Below, in pieces: positions 13,965 through 21,552 of a DNA stretch of 27,376 bases. The stretch is from positions 1 to 27,376 of the IMG/VR virus record IMGVR_UViG_3300031758_000459. One strand, written 5' to 3'. Each line of letters opens with the position of its first letter. Positions within the stretch are counted from its first letter, which is position 1. The stretch is from a virus. The notes below the pieces were generated by a model, which was not told where the DNA came from, made no database searches, and saw only the letters and a list, made by a program, of their open reading frames with translations. A program made the translations under genes and the position numbers.

Positions 13965-16054
13965 TGTCCTACACTCGCTCGTCCGTAGTTCTGCCGGTCA
14001 TCGAGAGCGGCAAGACCTACTCTGCCGATGAGTTCGCGTTCCAGATTCGCAATCTGCAGCGCACATCGGAAGGGACGCTCGCGAGTGTTCGTGGACCCTG
14101 TCGGTACACCACGTTCGCATGGCCGTCTCGCGTCTACTCTGTGTTCCACGCTCTGCTGGACCAGGGGATGCGGGACGTGCTTATGGTCCGGTCTGGCTCG
14201 ACCATGTACACGCAGACGGGATGGGCGACGAACGCCTTCACCGCTGTGCATACGGGCCTGACCGAGACCGCCTCTTACAAGTACCCCGACCAGTTCTGCG
14301 AGGTCGGTGGACGCATCGTGTGGACGAACGGCGTGGACAACCCGCTCGTCTACGATGGCTACATCACGCAGACCACGTCGGCGTTGCTGCCTCTCGGCTA
14401 CGACCGAGTGCCGAACGGACCTACCGTCCTTGGCCCTACGGTCGGCAACGACAACGCCCTGCAGCGAGCCACGAACAACAGCGGCTACGCTCACCCTGGC
14501 GACATCGGAACGATCTCGTCGGACATCTCCGCTATTCAGAACGGCAACACCGAGCCGAACGACAACGCCATCGGGCAGATGCTCGAGGGGTCGTGGAACT
14601 ACGCCGTTCAGTACGAGGACGCCTTCGGCAACCTTTCGAAGATCAGCCCGCAGACGAACGTGCGTGTGCGGCAAGAGCAGACCCGCACGAAGTACCAGAC
14701 GTTCGACCCTACGGCTTCACCACCTATTGTGTGGGTGGATCTCGCGGGTAACGCCGTCACCTACGATGACCTTCAGCGTCAGTTCTGGGTGGACAACATC
14801 TCGGTCGGTCCTACCGGTACGGTGGCGCGTCGTCTGCTGCGAACGCCGGACACCCTGCACCAGGGCAGTGGGCTGCGGCTCCTTGCCCGCATTCCCGACA
14901 ACGAGACGACGTGCTACCCCGACGAGACCGCAGATGGTCTGCTGGGAGCGCGAGCGCAGGACTACATCACGGTCCCGACGTTCAAGATCATGTGTTCGTA
15001 CAACGGTGGCCTCGCCGTCGCGAACACGACATCGAACCCCGGCATCGTTCACTTCTCGGATCCCGGCTACCCCGGCAGCTTCCGACCAGACCGGTACATC
15101 TTCCCCGACCCGAACGGTGCAGAGGTCACGGGCCTCGCGACGTTCAACGGTGTGCTGCTAGCGTTCACGGTCCACAACGTCTACGCCATCAGCGAGTCGA
15201 GCCCAGGCAGTTACGTCAGCACGCCCATCACGAACGGCATCGGATGTGTGGCCCCGTCATCCATCTGCTCGACCGCGTGGGGCGAGATGGTGTGGCTAGG
15301 CCGAGACGGCTTCTACTCCTACAACGGGAAGGATGTCTCGTACATCAGCGAGCCGATCGAGCGTTTCCTGCGCGGGCTCGAGATGGGCAAGACCAGTCGT
15401 TCGGTGGCCGTCTACAACCCGACGAAGCGCGAGTACGTGTGCGCCGTAACGGCTCCTGGCAGCAACACGCCGAACGCCATCTTCTGCTACGACGGCACCG
15501 GCTGGCGCGAGCAGCAGCACAACCGCTCCTACCATCACCTGTGCGTGACTCGCGACTACCGTCAGTACGTGCTGGCGGCTGCGCAGACGAACAACGAGAC
15601 CAACTCGCTGCTGGTGCTGGACCACGAAGTGCGGGACGACCCCACGTCGCTCACGCAGTTCAAGTACACGAGCCGCTGGCTGAAGATCGACGGCGCGGGT
15701 CTTACGCGGTTCAACGCCGCGGTGCTGTACGTCGGCTTCCTTGAGAGCAGCAGCGCACAGGTAGTCGTCAACTGCTACCGCAACGGACGGTGGGACGAGG
15801 TAATCGCCACCGGTAGCCTCACGCTCGATGCAGACGACAGAACGGTCGATCTGTCGAACCTCGTGGTCGGCACGGACAAGGCGCTGTCGCCTCGACTGTA
15901 CTGGCGCCGGTTCGACATGCACCTTCGCAGCGTGGACAGCTTCGCGTTTGAGCTGGTCTGCCAGCCGGCAGATGGCGAGTACCTCAACATCGCAGCGTTC
16001 GCGTTCGACGGGGTCGTGGCCTCCGAGCGTGGCGCACGCATTATGAAGGGCTGA
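13964..16054 (+). CDS. Tail hub / nozzle candidate (beta-propeller-like)
   Basis: This 696-residue beta-rich protein has repeated short strand motifs of propeller type. Examples are GGRIVWTNGVDNPLVYDG, NGVLLAFTVHNVYAIS, EMVWLGRDGFYSYNGK, NAIFCYDGTGWREQQ and TNSLLVLDHEVRDD. A C-terminal jelly-roll-like domain covers about 560-690. Size, fold pattern and position after the adaptor match proteins forming the tail tube end of short-tailed phages (P22 gp10 or T7 gp12 role). Its N-terminus (SSVVLPVIESGKTYSADEF, residues 6-24) is shared with the protein at 17650. Tailspike or stabilisation protein are alternatives. Confidence 0.66.
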   Translation: MSYTRSSVVLPVIESGKTYSADEFAFQIRNLQRTSEGTLASVRGPCRYTTFAWPSRVYSVFHALLDQGMRDVLMVRSGSTMYTQTGWATNAFTAVHTGLTETASYKYPDQFCEVGGRIVWTNGVDNPLVYDGYITQTTSALLPLGYDRVPNGPTVLGPTVGNDNALQRATNNSGYAHPGDIGTISSDISAIQNGNTEPNDNAIGQMLEGSWNYAVQYEDAFGNLSKISPQTNVRVRQEQTRTKYQTFDPTASPPIVWVDLAGNAVTYDDLQRQFWVDNISVGPTGTVARRLLRTPDTLHQGSGLRLLARIPDNETTCYPDETADGLLGARAQDYITVPTFKIMCSYNGGLAVANTTSNPGIVHFSDPGYPGSFRPDRYIFPDPNGAEVTGLATFNGVLLAFTVHNVYAISESSPGSYVSTPITNGIGCVAPSSICSTAWGEMVWLGRDGFYSYNGKDVSYISEPIERFLRGLEMGKTSRSVAVYNPTKREYVCAVTAPGSNTPNAIFCYDGTGWREQQHNRSYHHLCVTRDYRQYVLAAAQTNNETNSLLVLDHEVRDDPTSLTQFKYTSRWLKIDGAGLTRFNAAVLYVGFLESSSAQVVVNCYRNGRWDEVIATGSLTLDADDRTVDLSNLVVGTDKALSPRLYWRRFDMHLRSVDSFAFELVCQPADGEYLNIAAFAFDGVVASERGARIMKG

Positions 16055-16056
16055 AC

Positions 16057-17649
16057 ATGGCTCACATCTTCCCGCCCAAAGCCTTCAAGCCCCAAGAGCT
16101 TCCCGACCCTACTGCGCTCGACAGCGTCATTACGCCGATCGCAGAGAAGATCTGGGGCAAGATCAACGAGCAGGACATCAACGCCGTCACGACCGGCACG
16201 TTTCCGCTTTCGGTGATCGACCCGCTCTCCGGTACGGGCAGCGACGAAGGGGCCTACACCAGCAAGCACCTCAAGTTCAAGGAGGTGAGCCCCGGCTTCG
16301 GCGCCACCACCGCGAACCCGCCGTGGTTCAACTACAACGCGAACATGGCCGTCATTGACTACAGCCAGGCGTGGCAGCTCGTTGCTGACCTCACCAAAGA
16401 CATCAAGACGGGCGAGGACGTACTGTGGGTCGTGGCGCAGATGACCTACGCGTGCTGGAAGGGCGGCATCAGCGGGGGCGCGCTTGACTACCCCAACAAC
16501 GCCACGCAGGATCCGGTGCGCGTTCAGTTCGCTATTCGCGTGGATGGCGCAGTCATCGATGAAACCATCACCGGGTCAGTCATCTTCCCCGACCAGTCCC
16601 GACAGATGCTGTACAAGGCGAAGTCTACAGGTGCTTTCACTTACTTCGACTACCGCCACATCCGGTACGTGCAGAACACCGAAGGTATCGGAGGCGCGGC
16701 GAAGCCCGTTCGGTTGACCTACGCGATCCCCGTTGTCGAAGGTACGCACACCATCGAGATCGTTGCACGTCGCCTTCCACAAGGCGATGGCCTCGTGGAC
16801 AACAACACTAGCGGTCTCTTCACCACAGACCGCCTTGGCTCGACCGTTGCTGTGTTCAATCGGCAGATGTTCGTGCTGAAGTGCAACGCATGGGGCGGCG
16901 GCGTTCTGCTGAACCCATCGAGCGGAATCACCACCTTCAACGAGGGGCAGGTGCTGTCGAACCAGTCACTCTACGTTGACCGGCTAGACAGCATTCAGGA
17001 CCGGATGAACGCCATCGTCCCCGGCAACACCGAGCGTGGTGCGCTGCGTGCCGAGGTGCTGCCTGATGCGGTGCGGGTGCGCGACGTAGAGGTCATCCAG
17101 AACACCGACTACTCCACGACGCAGCAGTACCAGGTCTACGGCGACAACGCTGGGTGGACCATCGTGCAGGACGCTAGCGCGAACCTGCTGGTGCTGGACA
17201 ACGGTGGCGCCGGCTGGAACCTCTCGACGTACAGCGGGTGGTTCATCGTGATGGCGAACGTCGCGATGAAGAACGCTCGCCGCACTGGAGTCACTGCTGG
17301 TACGCGTAGTCAGGTGATGGGCTGCTTCACCATCCGCGTGAAGCCCGCTGGCGGGAATGCGGTGAACATCGACCGTGCAGAGGTCTACTGCACGAACGAC
17401 AACTTCGCGTACACGTTCAACGCGTCCATCGGCCTGACCCCGAAGGAGACGACGAACCCGTGCTACGAGGACGTTCCTCTGTTCCTAGCGATCCGCACGG
17501 ACACGCTCTCTGTGGCTATTGGCAGCACTAGCGTCGAGCGCGTTGAGATCTGCTTCAACGGATGGCACGGAACCTCTGGTGGTAGTGCTGCTGCCATTGA
17601 GGTCACCGTAAACGGCGGCAACGCGTCCGCATGGATTCAGGAGCGCTGA
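16057..17649 (+). CDS. Tail structural protein, unknown family
   Basis: This 530-residue protein starts MAHIFPPKAFKPQELPDPTA, two bases after the previous stop. A helical N-terminal stretch (LDSVITPIAEKIWGKIN) is followed by beta-rich domains. Landmarks are WQLVADLTKDIKTGEDVLWV at about 107-126, THTIEIVARRLPQGDG in the middle, and a C-terminal sandwich ending SAWIQER. It is likely an outer tail or fibre-base component. Its MAHIFPPKA start resembles the MSQIFPQRA start of the leftward-strand fibre at 834-2330. It is directly followed, with no gap, by a second structural gene. No catalytic motif is seen. Confidence 0.65.
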   Translation: MAHIFPPKAFKPQELPDPTALDSVITPIAEKIWGKINEQDINAVTTGTFPLSVIDPLSGTGSDEGAYTSKHLKFKEVSPGFGATTANPPWFNYNANMAVIDYSQAWQLVADLTKDIKTGEDVLWVVAQMTYACWKGGISGGALDYPNNATQDPVRVQFAIRVDGAVIDETITGSVIFPDQSRQMLYKAKSTGAFTYFDYRHIRYVQNTEGIGGAAKPVRLTYAIPVVEGTHTIEIVARRLPQGDGLVDNNTSGLFTTDRLGSTVAVFNRQMFVLKCNAWGGGVLLNPSSGITTFNEGQVLSNQSLYVDRLDSIQDRMNAIVPGNTERGALRAEVLPDAVRVRDVEVIQNTDYSTTQQYQVYGDNAGWTIVQDASANLLVLDNGGAGWNLSTYSGWFIVMANVAMKNARRTGVTAGTRSQVMGCFTIRVKPAGGNAVNIDRAEVYCTNDNFAYTFNASIGLTPKETTNPCYEDVPLFLAIRTDTLSVAIGSTSVERVEICFNGWHGTSGGSAAAIEVTVNGGNASAWIQER

Positions 17650-18381
17650 ATGTCTACCGTCGTTCTGCCCTACGTTCCTGCTGACGGGTCCACGTTCAAC
17701 GCGGATCAGTTCAACCGCGATCTGCACAGCAACGTGACGGGCGAGTCGCTCTACCAGACGAGCAACGGCAACCTTGAGCCGACCGTCAACTTCAGCCCGC
17801 TCTACCTCATCAAGAACGAGCAGATCCGTCCGTTCCAGATGTCGTATGCACAGAGCAGCGGGATGCTGCAGTCGCAGGACTACATCGAGACGGCATGGGG
17901 ACGCAGCGACGAGAAGCGTGAGATCGCAGGTACCGGCATCACCTGGTTCCTCCGCAGCAACGCCAGCATGACCATGATCAACCTCGCGATGCACCTCTCG
18001 TGGTGGCGTCTACGCGGTCGCCCAGCAGAAGGCAGTCAGGATGATCAGGACAGCAGCAACATCCGCATCGCTGTCTACGTAGACGGCGGGCAGGTGGTCG
18101 AGCGCTTCCTGCCGATCAGCGTGTACCCGCATCCATATGGCTACACCTCTAACGTAGATAGGTACGATATCGGAGAGGCGTTCCTCTCTCGCCACATGAA
18201 CCTCTCGTTCGGCGTAAAGAACATGCCTCTCGGCTGGCACAAGGCGACCCTGCGAGTCTCCGTCCGCAACAACCAGCAGGTGGAGACGGGCGAGATCTAC
18301 GACCAAGAAGAAGCGTACTATGAGAGCAACCACCGCGTTAGAGTACGCGTGCGCAGTGCTACTGTGCTGGCGGTTCGCTAG
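17650..18381 (+). CDS. Tail structural protein sharing N-terminus with the hub candidate
   Basis: This 243-residue protein begins on the base after the previous stop (TGA then ATG). Residues 4-21 (VVLPYVPADGSTFNADQF) match the start of the 696-residue protein with one indel. The body is beta-rich, with a central ITWFLRSNASMTMINLAMHL segment and a C-terminal jelly-roll-like part (NIRIAVYVDGGQVVERFLPI, HKATLRVSVRNN). It ends with an Arg/Val strand. The shared motif suggests that both dock at the same site. A fibre or plug role fits, but no family is recognised. Confidence 0.64.
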   Translation: MSTVVLPYVPADGSTFNADQFNRDLHSNVTGESLYQTSNGNLEPTVNFSPLYLIKNEQIRPFQMSYAQSSGMLQSQDYIETAWGRSDEKREIAGTGITWFLRSNASMTMINLAMHLSWWRLRGRPAEGSQDDQDSSNIRIAVYVDGGQVVERFLPISVYPHPYGYTSNVDRYDIGEAFLSRHMNLSFGVKNMPLGWHKATLRVSVRNNQQVETGEIYDQEEAYYESNHRVRVRVRSATVLAVR

Positions 18382-18389
18382 GAGGTCTG

Positions 18390-18989
18390 GTGGCTACAAC
18401 TAGTGAGATGATCGGTGGTGCAATCGGAGCCGTCGCAGGTGGTGCGTTCGGCGGTCCTGCCGGCGCGACTGCTGGGTACGGCGTCGGAAAGGGCATCGGC
18501 AGCATGGTCGATCGCGCTCGCGGGAACGAGTTCACCAAGGCTTACGACAAGACCTTGAGCGAGTCGCTTCGCAAGATCCGTATGGGCCAGTCGCTAGCGC
18601 CGAGTGCTGCCGAGGTTCAGCAAGCCACGATGGGTGCGCAGCAACAGGCGCTCTCCGTGCAGCAGCAGCAGCAAGCCGACCTTGAGCGTGCGGCAGCGAT
18701 GGGTGGTGCGCGTCAGGGTGCGTTCTTCACGGCGCAGCAGCAGCTCGGACAGGCGTCTGCAGATGCAGTGGCCCGTGAGCGCATGGCGAATGAGATGCGT
18801 GCGCAGTCCATCGGTGAGCTTCGCCGTATGCGGGCGCTCGGTGAGGCCAAGGTGCGCGGCGCAGAGATCACCGAACAGAAGGCTGCAGAGGCTCAAACCA
18901 CAGACCCGTTTGAGAAGCTGCTCGCTCCTGGCGAGACTGAAGACTCGTTCGTAGCGAAGTTCCTTGGATCCTTCATGGGAGGACAGTAG
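18390..18989 (+). CDS. Glycine-zipper internal virion / ejection protein candidate
   Basis: This 199-residue protein starts at GTG 18390 behind a GGAGG site. Residues 8-37 form a hydrophobic, glycine-spaced stretch (IGGAIGAVAGGAFGGPAGAT and on to GKGIG), the glycine-zipper type seen in proteins that insert into membranes. The rest is helical, with a Gln-rich run (QQQALSVQQQQQADLERAA) and Arg/Glu/Ala heptads. Small proteins of this kind precede the large internal virion proteins in short-tailed phages and help form the DNA ejection channel. That role is inferred from composition and order. It is followed two bases later by the 841-residue gene. Confidence 0.65.
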   Translation: MATTSEMIGGAIGAVAGGAFGGPAGATAGYGVGKGIGSMVDRARGNEFTKAYDKTLSESLRKIRMGQSLAPSAAEVQQATMGAQQQALSVQQQQQADLERAAAMGGARQGAFFTAQQQLGQASADAVARERMANEMRAQSIGELRRMRALGEAKVRGAEITEQKAAEAQTTDPFEKLLAPGETEDSFVAKFLGSFMGGQ

Positions 18990-18991
18990 TC

Positions 18992-21517
18992 ATGGCTGCA
19001 CCCGCTACCGCCCCCACGCGAGCCGACCTCACCAAGCAGTTTTCTGATCAGTACATCGCGATGCTGAACGCTGCGGTGAAGATCTACGCTGAACAGCGTG
19101 ATCCTCTTGAGAAGGAGTTGGTGGCTCTTCTCACGTCGCAGCGCAGCCTCGACAAGGCGATTGGCGAGGGACAGAACAACGCGTTCGTGAAGCTCGTAGA
19201 CGTGAACAACCGCTACGGTGGAATGGTCGCGCGTGGCTCCGTCAGCGGTCAGGACAAGGTCAAGTACCTGATCGACATCCTTGAGCTTCAGAACAAGGTG
19301 AACAAGGGTGGAATCGCAGCGAACGAGAGTCGTATCGACAGGATCTTGCGCGACTCTAATGTGACGGAGCCCGGTCAGGCTAGAATCCCTGAAAATGCTG
19401 CACGCATCTGGCGCAACTACATCGACCTTGTTGGCGATGCTGCGTATGACCCCACGCTGACCGCTGACTTCCAGCGTCTTATGGACCTTACTGGATACGA
19501 CGAGAACACCGTCGCTGGTCTGGAAGGTGGCGCGGGGATTCTTGAGCAGCGCAACCTACGTATTCAGGCGGCAAACTCGCTCGACTCTGCCGCTCAAGTC
19601 ATCATCAACGCTTTCGGTCAAGATGCTCTTTCGAACCTGAAGAGCAGCGCCGGAAGTGCTGCTGGAATCGCCGCCGTAGGGTCGAAGCTCGCGAGCATTC
19701 CAGACGATGTCTACGACCAGGTTCGCGTACAGGCCGGTATGCTTCCCGGTCTTGGTGACTCTCAAGCGAAGCGCGCCGCATACGAAGAGCGCATCAAGGT
19801 TATCCGAGATGCTCTTGCCGAGAATCCAGAGACGCGCATCACCGCGATCATGTCTGGCATCCAGAGCAAGGTCGATGCTGCCAACAGCGGGTTCAAGAGC
19901 GTGAGCTTCAAGGCCCGCCTCATGGGTCAGCCGAAGTTCCACGAGTGGGCGAAGAGCAACGGCTTCACCGTAGGGTACGCCCGCAAGGCCGATCAGCCCG
20001 GCGATCAAGACCTTCCCGGCTACGACAGCGCGACGAACACGGTCTACGTCCCTGGCCTCGATGACGAGCGCGCCTTCCGTGCTGCTGCCCGACAGGCTGC
20101 GATGGGACCGCGCGCACAGGCGCTCCCGTCGTTCATGCAGGGAGTGCGTGGCCGTCTGCCCGAGCGTAAGAACCTCACCGTCGAGGTCTCTGAAACGTCG
20201 GCTGAAGAAGAGAAGAAGAACGAGGCCGACCGCGCCAAGGTTCACCCTGACGGTAAGTTCCGCACCATCGACGGGAAGTACGCCACGGAAGCAGAGGTCA
20301 AGGCTGCGCGTGATGCCGAGACCTACATCGAGAGCGGAACCACCAAGGGTGGCACCCCGGTGTTCAAGACTGCGACCGGAAAGATCTTCCTTTCTAGCCC
20401 CGGCATGGAGCCTGTAGAGGTTCAGCCCGGTGATGCTCGTCTTGCCGGTATGACGTTTACGCGGCTTGCTGCTCCGCTTGTTGCATCGGATGATGCTCTC
20501 GGCATTGCAGAGGCTCCGGTTCCTCCTCCCGCAAAGACCCGTACCATCGTGGGTCGTGAGACTGCGCTGCTGCCTAGCGACCCGCCGGGAGCGACGGTCA
20601 TTGAGACCACCGAGGGTCGGCGCATCGTCATCCCGAAGGAGAAGATCGTCTCCTCGCGTGAGTACAAGGAAGGCGATGTCACCAGCGGTACGGGTACGCC
20701 TCTTGAGGGCGAGACCGGTGCGCGTGGTATCCGTGCGCCGTTCGCTGCTGCTCGAGCTAGGATGGGTGGTCTCCCTGCCGTTGAAGCAGCGACTCCACCA
20801 GAGATCACCCCACAGGCTGCTGCTGTGCGTCGTGTGGTCACTCCGACCGTGGCTGCGCCCATTCCTGCACCTGTTTCTAGTGAGGTTGCTGGCGCACCTG
20901 GTATGCGTGCGCGTGTCGCCCCCACCGCAGTCGCACCCATCCCCGCTCCGTCGGTGACGGTCACTCCTGGTCAGGAGGCTGGTGCAGAGGTTCGTGAAGC
21001 GGTTCCGTCCGCTATGACGGGTGGTAATGCTCCGCAGCCTGTGCAGACTGTTGTCGGAACGCCTGCGAAGGTCCCGGTGATGGTTGGTCGCACAACCCCG
21101 ACTCCTGCGACCATCCCGACGCCTACGTTCGGAACCATCCCCGAGCCTCCGCCTGAACCGATGATGCCTAGCGTGACCTCTGCAACGTCTGCTGTAGCGT
21201 CTCCGCGTCTTGAGGACATGCCGGCATTCCCCGTTGCACCTGCGCCTGTTCCTGCACCTGCAAAGCCGGCGGCTCCCGCTCCTGTTGCTGCTCCGGCCCC
21301 TGCTCCTGCACCTACGCCCGTTCCTGCTGCTGCACCGGCTCCAGAGGAAGACATCTTCTCTGGTGCGACGATCACGATGGAGCCGGAAGAGGTTCCGACC
21401 GTCGCTGCTCCCGATACTGCTGCGCTCAAGTCTCGTCTTGATGCGCTGCGGCGTAAGCGTGCAGAACGTGAGGCAGCAAGGCAGCAAGCGTTGTCTGCTG
21501 GTGTCTTCTCGCAGTAG
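18992..21517 (+). CDS. Large internal virion / ejection-type protein
   Basis: This 841-residue protein has four parts. The first is a helical N-terminal region (about 9-300; FSDQYIAMLNAAVKIYAEQR, VKYLIDILELQNKVN). The second is a mixed central region to about 580, including LMGQPKFHEWAKSNGF and DGKFRTIDGKYATEAEV. The third is a long Pro/Ala/Val-rich, probably disordered segment (about 600-785). The last is a short basic helix at the C-terminus (LKSRLDALRRKRAEREAARQ). Residues 785-805 carry EEDIFSG and PEEVPTVA, which recur in the giant gene next door. It is likely packed inside the capsid and ejected with the DNA. No catalytic motif such as a transglycosylase is seen. Confidence 0.62.
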   Translation: MAAPATAPTRADLTKQFSDQYIAMLNAAVKIYAEQRDPLEKELVALLTSQRSLDKAIGEGQNNAFVKLVDVNNRYGGMVARGSVSGQDKVKYLIDILELQNKVNKGGIAANESRIDRILRDSNVTEPGQARIPENAARIWRNYIDLVGDAAYDPTLTADFQRLMDLTGYDENTVAGLEGGAGILEQRNLRIQAANSLDSAAQVIINAFGQDALSNLKSSAGSAAGIAAVGSKLASIPDDVYDQVRVQAGMLPGLGDSQAKRAAYEERIKVIRDALAENPETRITAIMSGIQSKVDAANSGFKSVSFKARLMGQPKFHEWAKSNGFTVGYARKADQPGDQDLPGYDSATNTVYVPGLDDERAFRAAARQAAMGPRAQALPSFMQGVRGRLPERKNLTVEVSETSAEEEKKNEADRAKVHPDGKFRTIDGKYATEAEVKAARDAETYIESGTTKGGTPVFKTATGKIFLSSPGMEPVEVQPGDARLAGMTFTRLAAPLVASDDALGIAEAPVPPPAKTRTIVGRETALLPSDPPGATVIETTEGRRIVIPKEKIVSSREYKEGDVTSGTGTPLEGETGARGIRAPFAAARARMGGLPAVEAATPPEITPQAAAVRRVVTPTVAAPIPAPVSSEVAGAPGMRARVAPTAVAPIPAPSVTVTPGQEAGAEVREAVPSAMTGGNAPQPVQTVVGTPAKVPVMVGRTTPTPATIPTPTFGTIPEPPPEPMMPSVTSATSAVASPRLEDMPAFPVAPAPVPAPAKPAAPAPVAAPAPAPAPTPVPAAAPAPEEDIFSGATITMEPEEVPTVAAPDTAALKSRLDALRRKRAEREAARQQALSAGVFSQ
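21227..21343 (+). repeat. Pro-Ala coding low-complexity repeat, end of the 841-residue gene
   Basis: Short imperfect repeats of CCTGC/GCTCC type encode alternating Pro, Ala and Val (APAPVPAPAKPAAPAPVAAP and similar). They form a flexible linker just before the EEDIFSG motif. The matching array near the start of the next gene lies about 300 bp downstream, so recombination between the two is possible. Confidence 0.7.
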
Positions 21518-21520
21518 CCA

Positions 21521-21545
21521 TCTTGACGTTAGACTAGCGTCGAGA
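21521..21545 (+). promoter_or_regulatory. Small hairpin at the giant gene's ribosome site
   Basis: TCTTGACG (21521-21528) pairs with CGTCGAGA (21538-21545) over eight positions, with one G-U pair and a nine-base loop. The 3' arm covers the first bases of the GAGAGGG ribosome site for the ATG at 21553. It could tune translation of the giant gene. It is short and may be chance. Confidence 0.3.
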
Positions 21546-21552
21546 GGGAACC

